Source: Polynucleobacter meluiroseus (GTDB taxonomy: Bacteria > Bacteroidota > Bacteroidia > Flavobacteriales_D > Crocinitomicaceae). Taken from it: a stretch of DNA of 5,880 nt. The notes below the pieces were generated by a model. It worked only from the letters and a program-made list of their open reading frames with translations. It did not search any database and had not been told where the DNA came from. Shown here one piece after another: positions 1-5,267 of the stretch. Location of the stretch: contig CALQBB020000067.1 of NCBI GenBank assembly GCA_943328715.2, positions 1 to 5,880 on the forward strand. Reading direction: 5' to 3'. Each line of letters opens with the position of its first letter. Within the stretch, counting starts at the first letter, position 1. The position numbers were made by a program, and so were the translations under genes.

Positions 1-1281
1 ATTGGATTTGACTCATTAAATTCCTTACAAGAAGAAACCCTAGAAAAAAGTGTCACGTCTAAAAATGTGCTTATCCTTTCACAAACGGGTTCTGGTAAAA
101 CCTTTGCCTTTCTATTGCCCTTGTTTTTGAATTTAGATCCAGAAGCGAAGCACATTCAAGCCTTGGTTTTGGCTCCATCACGAGAGTTAGCTTTGCAGAT
201 TGAGGATGTTTGGCGTTCGATGAAAACCAATTTCAAAGTATTGAGTTGTTACGGTGGACATTCCATCTCGACAGAAAAGAAGAGTTTAACAGAGGCTCCT
301 GCCCTATTAATTGGGACACCTGGAAGAATTTGTGATCACATTTCGCGAGGAACCATTGACTTATCGATGGTGGAACAGTTTGTTGTGGATGAATACGATA
401 AATGCTTGGAATTCGGATTTGATGATCAAATGAGTTACATCAATGAAGAATTCCGCTGTTTAGAAAAAGTGACCTTGGTATCTGCTACGGAGCATAAAGA
501 ATTCCCTAATTACCTATCCTTTGATCAACCTGCGGTCATTAATCAGTTGCATTTATCCGAGGATCCAGACATCACCTTTTGGAAATTTCCTGTTCGCAAT
601 CAAACTAAATTTGAGCGATTGTTTGATTTACTCTGTTCCTTTCGAGGAGAGTTAAGCATCGTTTTCTGTAATTTCCGTGAAGCGACAGAAAGTGTGTGCA
701 CCTACTTAGCGGAAAACGGTTACGACGCCATCGTATATCACGGTGGAATGGAGCAGGACGAACGAGAGCGAGCGCTCATCAAATTCCGTAACGGAAGTTT
801 TCACACCTTAATTTGCACCGACCTTGGATCCCGTGGACTAGATATTCCAGAGATTCAACACGTAGTTCATTTCCAATTTCCACAAAGCGAAGAAGCGTTT
901 ATTCATCGCAATGGTCGAACAGCCCGCATGAAAGCGAATGGATCCTCCTACTTATTCATGAATCCAGATGAACGCACACCAGATTATGTAAACGTTCCAC
1001 GCGAAGAGTTCAAACTACCCAAGCAAATGGACGCTCCAGTTGAGAGTCCATGGATCACTTTGTACTTTAGTGGAGGAAAAAAAGACAAGATTAATAAAAT
1101 CGATATTGTTGGATTCTTAGGTCAAAAAGGCGGTGTAGCCAAAGAAGAAATCGGACTCATCACCGTTCAGGATTTCAGTTCGTATGCTGCGGTAAAACGT
1201 CACAATGTACGCGATTTGTTGGCGAAGATTCGTCCAGAAAAAATCAAAGGAAAAAAATTAAAGATTGAGGTATCGAAGTAA
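1..1281 (+). CDS. dbpA: DEAD-box ATP-dependent RNA helicase, DbpA type (5' end outside window)
   Basis: ATP-dependent RNA helicase, probably acting in large ribosomal subunit assembly; characterised DbpA binds 23S rRNA hairpin 92. The reading frame is open from base 1, where a Q-motif (GFDSLNSLQEE) is already visible, so the GTG at 67 is internal and only a short N-terminus is missing; 426 codons are present against about 457 in E. coli DbpA. Motifs in order: I SQTGSGKT (79-102), Ia PSRELA, Ib TPGR, II DEYD (388-399) in place of DEAD, III SAT, IV VFCNF, V TDLGSRGLDIP, VI HRNGRTAR. The last ~75 residues form the DbpA-type RNA-binding domain, with GGKKDKI near its start and PEKIKGKK near its end. 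The stop is TAA at 1279-1281. The gene is convergent with protein A, 48 bases away. The DEYD variant is conservative next to DExD helicases and should leave catalysis intact. Helicase identity is very secure; the DbpA subtype rests on the tail domain. Confidence 0.93.
   Translation: MGFDSLNSLQEETLEKSVTSKNVLILSQTGSGKTFAFLLPLFLNLDPEAKHIQALVLAPSRELALQIEDVWRSMKTNFKVLSCYGGHSISTEKKSLTEAPALLIGTPGRICDHISRGTIDLSMVEQFVVDEYDKCLEFGFDDQMSYINEEFRCLEKVTLVSATEHKEFPNYLSFDQPAVINQLHLSEDPDITFWKFPVRNQTKFERLFDLLCSFRGELSIVFCNFREATESVCTYLAENGYDAIVYHGGMEQDERERALIKFRNGSFHTLICTDLGSRGLDIPEIQHVVHFQFPQSEEAFIHRNGRTARMKANGSSYLFMNPDERTPDYVNVPREEFKLPKQMDAPVESPWITLYFSGGKKDKINKIDIVGFLGQKGGVAKEEIGLITVQDFSSYAAVKRHNVRDLLAKIRPEKIKGKKLKIEVSK
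1232..1281 (+). repeat. Direct repeat copy 1: the authentic 3' tail of dbpA
   Basis: The last ~50 bases of the helicase gene, coding for PEKIKGKKLKIEVSK and the stop, recur in degenerate form at 2371-2419. The first 24 bases of the two copies are identical, and the remainder aligns with a few substitutions and a one-base gap down to the shared TAA. This copy lies in an intact coding frame and matches the DbpA family tail, so it is taken as the functional one. Confidence 0.8.
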
Positions 1282-1329
1282 ATGATTTCTTTTGGCTTAA
1301 TGTTTTAAAGAACAAAAAAAGAAGCTGAC

Positions 1330-1842
1330 TTATTTACTAAATTCAATAGGAATATTTTGCGCTTCAAGTAGTTCTAATATTTCTTTTTTGTTGTGTTTTG
1401 ACACAAAATACCACGAAAATGTTTGAAGTTTAGGAACATACCCACTTGGATGAATAAACGTACATTGATCGCCACTCCACTCAGACCTAGAAACGAACAT
1501 CGTGTAGAATGTATTGTTTGAAATCCTTACAAATTGTATATTTTCATAATGAATCTTTGCTTGTACTTTCTCACCACCTTGAATTGGTAAATTTTTAAAA
1601 AGAAGACACTCATCTAAAAAAGTAACGGTTTGAAACTGTCTTCTCGCTTTATCCAGGTGTGAAATCGCATGGAAAAAACTCCATGGAACTAAGAAACTCG
1701 AAATACCTATTCCAATAATCAATGTGGATAATTGACCGTAAATCAAAAGATAAATTCCAACTACACAACACAGAACGATGGCTGCAAACAAGGCAAGCCT
1801 TTTATAAAAATGCTGATAGCTAACGTTCAACTTTCTATTCAT
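1330..1842 (-). CDS. Two-helix membrane protein of unknown function (protein A), paralogue of protein B
   Basis: I do not recognise a named family. The 170-residue product has two hydrophobic segments near the N-terminus (about residues 14-35 and 39-60). These are followed by a charged DKARRQFQ linker and a soluble, probably cytoplasmic domain of about 100 residues that looks beta-rich and ends in an amphipathic helix (KKEILELLEAQNI). This shape resembles small membrane-anchored bacterial PH-like (YcxB-type) proteins, but that is only a fold-level guess. It aligns almost without gaps to the protein at 3428-3937, with 69 identities by hand count (about 40%), concentrated in VPWSFF, LPIQGG and the SG-VPKLQ-FS stretch. 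The start is ATG (1840-1842), preceded by AT-rich sequence with no clear Shine-Dalgarno. Unlike its paralogue it stands alone, with no transferase gene beside it, and it lies between the two copies of the dbpA tail repeat. Confidence 0.85.
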   Translation of the reverse strand: MNRKLNVSYQHFYKRLALFAAIVLCCVVGIYLLIYGQLSTLIIGIGISSFLVPWSFFHAISHLDKARRQFQTVTFLDECLLFKNLPIQGGEKVQAKIHYENIQFVRISNNTFYTMFVSRSEWSGDQCTFIHPSGYVPKLQTFSWYFVSKHNKKEILELLEAQNIPIEFSK

Positions 1843-1995
1843 ACATTAATTTTTAACTCATACTGCAGACTCACCAACCTCTTAATTTCTAGACAATAAA
1901 AATGACAGCAACTTCTAACTAGAAAAAAATGAAAAACGATTCAAAACGATAACACAATGCTCCTTTCACCGCTCGTAACCTAGTATTTCTAATGT

Positions 1996-2028
1996 TTTGC
2001 TGTTTTTGACAACTATTTACTAGTTTTT
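1996..2028 (+). promoter_or_regulatory. Candidate Bacteroidota-type promoter for the XRE regulator
   Basis: TTTG at 1996-1999 is followed after 21 bases by TAGTTTTT at 2021-2028, seven of eight positions of the -7 consensus TAnnTTTG. Transcription would begin near 2034, just before the inverted repeat at 2041-2068, leaving a leader of about 50 bases. Such matches are common in AT-rich DNA, so support is weak. Confidence 0.3.
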
Positions 2029-2040
2029 ATTGATGCAAAT

Positions 2041-2068
2041 ATACGAATAATGACATATTCGTCATTAT
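2041..2068. promoter_or_regulatory. Interleaved inverted repeats, candidate operator
   Basis: Two perfect inverted repeats overlap. ATAATGAC (2047-2054) pairs with GTCATTAT (2061-2068) across 6 bases. CGAATA (2044-2049) pairs with TATTCG (2056-2061), also across 6 bases. The block lies 17-44 bases upstream of the TTG start of the XRE gene and between the divergent genes. XRE/Cro-type dimers bind such dyads, so autoregulation is a natural guess. As RNA it could alternatively form one of two mutually exclusive hairpins. The symmetry is visible directly; the role is inferred. Confidence 0.5.
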
Positions 2069-2084
2069 AATTCACCTTACATTT

Positions 2085-2330
2085 TTGTGCATTTGTAAAG
2101 TGAGTTCCCAGCAACTAAAAAATCAAGAATTAATCAATCAAATCGTTTCATTTCTGAAACTGTTAAGGGAAGAGAATGGCTTAACGCAAGAGGATGTTTA
2201 CAACGATACAGGAATACATATTGCACGAATAGAAACAAGAAGAGTCAATATTTCTATCAGTACATTAGCCGCTTTGTCCAAGTATTTCAATCTGACACTT
2301 GAAGATTTTTTCAAGCGCATAAATCAGTAA
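2085..2330 (+). CDS. Small XRE/Cro-CI family helix-turn-helix regulator
   Basis: An 81-residue DNA-binding protein made almost entirely of one XRE (HTH_3) domain. With TTG as residue 1, the helix-turn-helix is LTQEDVYNDTG (33-43) followed by the recognition helix IHIARIETRR (44-53), and then ISISTLAALSKYFNLTLEDFF, the usual last two helices. There is no other domain, so it likely acts as a dimeric repressor or activator. The start is uncertain: the frame has no ATG back to the stop at 2031-2033, leaving TTG 2085 or GTG 2100, neither with a Shine-Dalgarno. GTG 2100 would remove only five residues outside the domain. It is transcribed divergently from protein A, lies downstream of a strong inverted repeat, and falls between the two dbpA-tail repeats. 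Its target is unknown; protein A or its own promoter are the nearest candidates. Confidence 0.85.
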   Translation: MCICKVSSQQLKNQELINQIVSFLKLLREENGLTQEDVYNDTGIHIARIETRRVNISISTLAALSKYFNLTLEDFFKRINQ

Positions 2331-2352
2331 GTCAAGGGAAACAAAAGATGTG

Positions 2353-2372
2353 AAACATGTTTTCTGACATGT
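2353..2372. repeat. Short palindromic element after the XRE gene
   Basis: AAACATGTTT (2353-2362) is a perfect 10-base palindrome. The self-complementary ACATGT occurs at 2355-2360 and again at 2367-2372, so the pair can form a 6-bp stem with a 6-base loop. No T-run follows on the + strand, so it is a poor intrinsic terminator. It abuts the left edge of the degenerate dbpA-tail repeat. The symmetry is clear but the function is unknown. Confidence 0.4.
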
Positions 2373-2419
2373 CCAGAAAAAATCAAAGGAAAAAGTTTAG
2401 GATTGCGTTATCGAAATAA
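2371..2419 (+). repeat. Direct repeat copy 2: degenerate remnant of the dbpA 3' tail
   Basis: Twenty-four bases (2371-2394) are identical to 1232-1255. The next 25 match with scattered changes and one missing base, ending on the same TAA (2417-2419). In the helicase frame it still reads PEKIKGK, then shifts frame before the ancestral stop, so it is not translated as part of any gene. Similarity begins abruptly at 2371: the bases immediately upstream do not resemble dbpA. A faint match may continue past the stop (aaaaga...tgactt near 2425 and 1316). The two copies are about 1.14 kb apart and enclose protein A and the XRE gene, as expected for a tandem duplication with later loss or for an insertion that copied the end of its target gene. 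Confidence 0.75.
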
Positions 2420-2449
2420 CATTGAAAAGAGTTTTGACTTCATGCCATC

Positions 2450-3427
2450 CTACATCGCTAAAAGAGCAAGAATAATCAAGCTAAGGTGAACGGCGCATAG
2501 TAGAACAGCCGTAAATACATGTGATTTTCCCATTTTATCTGAAATGAAATGATGTAAATGATTTCGGTCAGCCTGAAAAATTGGTTTACCATTAGCCATT
2601 CGCAAGAAGATTACTCGGAAGATATCGAAAATCGGTAGGCTAAATAAGGCAGCAAATACATACGTTAATTGGTTTCCAGAAAGTTGTTCCATGGCAGGAT
2701 CACAGCAAGAAGACGCCATGAGTTGCAAAGCAAAACAGCACATTAAAAATCCCATAAACAAAGAGCCACAGTCCCCCATAAAGATCTTGAACTTCCTGGA
2801 AAAATTGAAAAACAAGAAGGCCATTAATGACCCAATGATCACCAAACTTAAAATAGAAAAATGATGATGATTGGAACGAAAGAAAATAATGGCCATCACA
2901 GAGAAAAAATTGATGGAAACCAAAGCAGCCAGACCATCGATGCCATCCATTAAATTAACCGCATTAATTAGGACTAAGAAAAAACAAAACACGAGAACGT
3001 TAAACAAATCGGCAGAGATGAATTCAAAGATGGTATGAAGTCGAAAACGCTCGATGGCATCATGATAAAAATAAACCATTCCTAGTAGTGCTAGCATTTG
3101 AGAAAGCAGTTTTAAAATAGGTTTAACGGAACGCAGGTCATCATACAAACCAACAACAAACAAAAAAGTAGCACCAAAAAGCATGAAGTACAATAGCCAA
3201 GGATCAAAATCGTTATTTGCATACGTTACATAAACAGTGAATGCCGTAAAAAAAACAATTCCTCCAATACGCGGCACAAGCAAGACATGTGAACTTCGCT
3301 TATTCGGAATGTCGTATAACTGATTTCGTTGGGCAAATAAAAGGAGGATCGGCATCACCAGCACAGACCCCACTAAGCTTATGGAGAAAGAAAACATAAG
3401 GTATATATGACTTTCCGATAACATCAT
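2450..3427 (-). CDS. WecA/TagO/MraY-family polyprenyl-phosphate sugar-1-phosphate transferase
   Basis: Integral inner-membrane enzyme that moves a sugar-1-phosphate (in this family usually GlcNAc-1-P from UDP-GlcNAc) onto undecaprenyl phosphate, the first step of O-antigen, capsule or teichoic-type glycan synthesis. All family marks are present: YDIPNKRSSH...PRIGG (38-56), the Mg-binding pair D96 D97 in GLYDDLRS, NAVNLMDGIDG (155-165), FMGDCGS (216-222) and the late histidine motif HLHH (290-293). About ten hydrophobic helices span 325 residues, a typical length. MraY itself is less likely: the gene is not among murein genes and the HLHH-type loop is more like WecA/TagO. The sugar specificity cannot be read from sequence. 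Translation starts at tandem ATG codons directly after the TAA of protein B, so the two are probably one translationally coupled operon. The stop is TAG (2450-2452). Confidence 0.92.
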   Translation of the reverse strand: MMLSESHIYLMFSFSISLVGSVLVMPILLLFAQRNQLYDIPNKRSSHVLLVPRIGGIVFFTAFTVYVTYANNDFDPWLLYFMLFGATFLFVVGLYDDLRSVKPILKLLSQMLALLGMVYFYHDAIERFRLHTIFEFISADLFNVLVFCFFLVLINAVNLMDGIDGLAALVSINFFSVMAIIFFRSNHHHFSILSLVIIGSLMAFLFFNFSRKFKIFMGDCGSLFMGFLMCCFALQLMASSCCDPAMEQLSGNQLTYVFAALFSLPIFDIFRVIFLRMANGKPIFQADRNHLHHFISDKMGKSHVFTAVLLCAVHLSLIILALLAM

Positions 3428-3937
3428 TTAACTTTTTCCCTTTAATTTGATTCCTTTGGATTTCAACAAATCAAGTATTTCTTGTCTCTTCCGCTTATTC
3501 ATACTTAGAGAAAACACTTGTAATTTCGGTACAAATCCACTGGGTGTGATAAATTCGCATTGCGCACCTTCCCATTCGTATCGACGAACAAATAAAATAT
3601 GAATGCTTGTCATTTTAATTTGGATACTTTCAATATTCTTGAAATCTATCTGCGCATTTGCTGCTGTTCCTCCTTGAATTGGAAGGTGTGCAAAAAGCAG
3701 ATGATCTTTTTCGATACTTAAAAGTTGAAATTGTTTTTTCGATTTATCCCATTCGCTCAAAGCAGAAAAGAAACTCCACGGTAAAATAAAGCTGGCCAAA
3801 CCGACCTCAATAAATAAACTTGGCGAATCTCGTTGATAAGACACATACAAACTAAAAATGAATCCTACACTCGCTGAAACGAAAAGGAATAACCTAAAAT
3901 AAAAAATAGTTCTACTGACTTTTAACACATTGTTCAT
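3428..3937 (-). CDS. Two-helix membrane protein of unknown function (protein B), upstream partner of the transferase
   Basis: A 169-residue paralogue of the protein at 1330-1842, with the same architecture: two hydrophobic segments (about 12-33 and 39-60), a DKSKKQFQ linker, a soluble domain with LPIQGG (85-90) and SGFVPKLQ (133-140), and a C-terminal helix (RQEILDLLKSKGI). The function is not recognised. A membrane-anchored PH-like fold is possible but unproven. Its TAA touches the ATG of the transferase gene with no spacer, so the two are very likely cotranscribed and coupled; this makes an accessory role in envelope glycan synthesis worth considering, as inference only. The start is ATG (3935-3937) with no Shine-Dalgarno, and the 154-base upstream gap is shared with the divergent AraC-type gene. 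The conserved W122, G124, C127 and P132 shared with protein A suggest a constrained surface or fold core. Confidence 0.87.
   Translation of the reverse strand: MNNVLKVSRTIFYFRLFLFVSASVGFIFSLYVSYQRDSPSLFIEVGLASFILPWSFFSALSEWDKSKKQFQLLSIEKDHLLFAHLPIQGGTAANAQIDFKNIESIQIKMTSIHILFVRRYEWEGAQCEFITPSGFVPKLQVFSLSMNKRKRQEILDLLKSKGIKLKGKS
3438..3443 (-). promoter_or_regulatory. Possible ribosome binding site for the transferase gene
   Basis: On the - strand AAAGGG lies ten bases before the ATG at 3427, inside the last codons of protein B, within a longer purine run. It is one of the few Shine-Dalgarno-like strings in the window. Its place inside the upstream gene supports coupled translation. The spacing is slightly long. 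Confidence 0.35.
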
Positions 3938-4074
3938 ACCAAAGAAAAAAGGGTAATTGAAAAAAATGAGTTTATTTCAATGACGTTGACAAAAGTGTGG
4001 AATAAAAAGAAACAAGAAAAATACTTACAGTCTTTACAAGAAAAAGTCAAGTATTTTGAGTCATTTTTATAAAA

Positions 4075-4101
4075 TATGAAACATATTTTTTATGTTTCAT
4101 A
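4075..4101. promoter_or_regulatory. Perfect 11-bp inverted repeat over the first ATG of the AraC-type gene
   Basis: TATGAAACATA (4075-4085) and TATGTTTCATA (4091-4101) are perfect reverse complements separated by TTTTT. Each arm is itself a dyad, TATG-NNN-CATA, so the element carries two palindromic sites with centres 16 bases apart. The ATG at 4092-4094 lies within the second arm. It may be an operator in the divergent promoter region shared by the AraC-type gene and protein B, or an RNA hairpin hiding the start codon. The stem has only two G-C pairs, which favours the DNA-operator reading. Symmetry is certain; role inferred. Confidence 0.6.
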
Positions 4102-5252
4102 ATCTGTATCTTTTAATCATTTTATTATATTTGACTATGATTACAGACCTTTTAAACCTACTTATTGGATTTAGTTTAATTCTCATTTCATTTTCAATTA
4201 TTTTAAACTATTTTAAATTTAGTAAAATCAATTTTTTCTTTTTTTTATTAATTTTTCTTGCTGGAATAGCACGATTTCAATTTGGATTAGTATCACTTGG
4301 ATTTATTCATGAAAGCAAACCGGTTATTTTAAGGGTTTTTATTTTTCTATTTATCTTTCCACCAACGTATTTTCTTTGTTTAAAATCATTTATTTATGGC
4401 AAAGCGCGTTGGAAAATAATCATTAAGCATTATTTATTTTTTTTATTGATTGTTCTAGCACGACTTTCCTTTGGGGAGATCGACCTTAAACTAATTGGCG
4501 CGCTATTTCTAACATACACCGCGTTTTATTACTTTTTACTGACAAAAATCTCTTTGACTTATTTAAGGCAGCATCAATCCATTTACACGAAACAGCAACT
4601 ATTTAAAGTGAAACAGTTGATTGTGTGGATTTTTGCATTGTCCATCAATAATTTCATTTTCAGTACCTATTTTATTTTCTTTAGTGACTCCAACAAGCAC
4701 GACGCAATACAAGGGATGTTTCACAGCACCATCATTGTATGGATATTATTCGTGACTTATTTATTCTTCAACCCTTCCATCCTTTTTAATGAGGTATTCA
4801 ATAAGAAAGATCCCAAGAGAGATTTCCTGAAAGAATTTAGCATTTGGAATTCTAAACCCTTGCAAAAATTAGACACGCGAGATGCAGCTATTGAATTAAT
4901 TATTCGAAAAAACGTAGAGAAACTCATTGAAGATTTAAGGAATCTGAAACCAGAGTTAATCATTCAATCCAATAGCACGAACTTGATTCATGAAATGGCG
5001 CTTCACTTAAACCATCCCAAAAGCCACCTGAAATTTGCGATGAAGTACCATTCAAGGTTCTCTCAAAGTGACTACCTAAACCTCATGAGGGTTATTTATG
5101 CATTGACTCTGTTAAATAACGGATATCTTGAAAATTACACCATCGAAACTCTTGGGGAAAAATGCCACTTTAACTCACGAACATCCTTCTACCGACACTT
5201 TAAAAAGCACATGGGAGTTTCTCCTGCCAAATACAAAACACTGATTGAATAA
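4092..5252 (+). CDS. AraC-family transcriptional regulator with multi-pass membrane N-terminal half
   Basis: A one-component regulator whose first ~230 residues are membrane embedded, with about seven hydrophobic segments (near 18-40, 46-64, 80-97, 110-128, 134-156, 173-194, 208-228). The C-terminus is an AraC/XylS DNA-binding domain (about 295-386): a first helix-turn-helix around LIHEMALHLNHPKSHLKFAM and a second in IETLGEKCHFNSRTSFYRHF, closed by the hallmark GVSPAKYK. A linker of ~65 residues joins them. No periplasmic sensor domain is visible, so the signal is presumably sensed in or near the membrane. The start is uncertain: ATG 4092 sits inside the inverted repeat at 4075-4101, while in-frame ATG 4137 (residue 16) would lie outside it and keep every helix. 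The first half is very T-rich, including two T8 runs. The gene diverges from protein B and converges with the PAP2 gene. Target genes are unknown; the divergent B-transferase pair is the obvious candidate. Confidence 0.88.
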   Translation: MFHNLYLLIILLYLTMITDLLNLLIGFSLILISFSIILNYFKFSKINFFFFLLIFLAGIARFQFGLVSLGFIHESKPVILRVFIFLFIFPPTYFLCLKSFIYGKARWKIIIKHYLFFLLIVLARLSFGEIDLKLIGALFLTYTAFYYFLLTKISLTYLRQHQSIYTKQQLFKVKQLIVWIFALSINNFIFSTYFIFFSDSNKHDAIQGMFHSTIIVWILFVTYLFFNPSILFNEVFNKKDPKRDFLKEFSIWNSKPLQKLDTRDAAIELIIRKNVEKLIEDLRNLKPELIIQSNSTNLIHEMALHLNHPKSHLKFAMKYHSRFSQSDYLNLMRVIYALTLLNNGYLENYTIETLGEKCHFNSRTSFYRHFKKHMGVSPAKYKTLIE

Positions 5253-5267
5253 GTGAGTTCTACTTAT
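5249..5267. terminator. Weak candidate bidirectional terminator between convergent genes
   Basis: ATAAGT (5249-5254) and ACTTAT (5262-5267) form a 6-bp inverted repeat around 7 bases, spanning both stop codons of the convergent AraC-type and PAP2 genes. A T5 run (5276-5280) follows on the + strand. The stem is A/T-rich and short, so efficiency is doubtful, but no other terminator candidate fits in the 11-base gap. Confidence 0.3.

Larger units (their letters stand above)
1843..2084. other. Divergent intergenic region between protein A and the XRE regulator
   Basis: These 242 bases are the longest gene-free stretch here. They hold a candidate + strand promoter (1996-2028), an interleaved inverted repeat (2041-2068), and a 7-bp inverted repeat TTTCTAG/CTAGAAA (1886-1892 and 1919-1925) separated by 26 bases, which may be chance. 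On the - strand, TATATTTG (complement of 2036-2043) matches the Bacteroidota -7 consensus TAnnTTTG and could drive protein A with a leader of roughly 190 bases, but no good -33 box accompanies it. I find no convincing small gene or RNA here. Confidence 0.5.

Noticed and set aside
67..69. GTG as the start of the helicase gene
   Set aside because: The same frame is open to base 1 and encodes the helicase Q-motif upstream of this codon, so the true start lies before the window.
1286..1323. Possible terminator between dbpA and protein A (TTCTTTT pairing with AAAAGAA)
   Set aside because: The pairing is A/T-only apart from one position, the loop is over 20 bases, and no T-run follows the stem on the + strand.
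3986..3991. TTGACA resembling a classical -35 box
   Set aside because: No matching -10 hexamer lies 16-18 bases downstream, and Bacteroidota promoters use a different consensus.
4126..4133. TATATTTG, a perfect match to the -7 consensus TAnnTTTG
   Set aside because: Transcription from it would begin at or after the second ATG (4137), and no TTTG sits at the right distance upstream; the string falls in the coding frame and is likely chance.
4757..4963. 68-codon open frame on the - strand
   Set aside because: It lies wholly inside the AraC-type gene on the opposite strand and shows no domain or start signal; it is a coding shadow.
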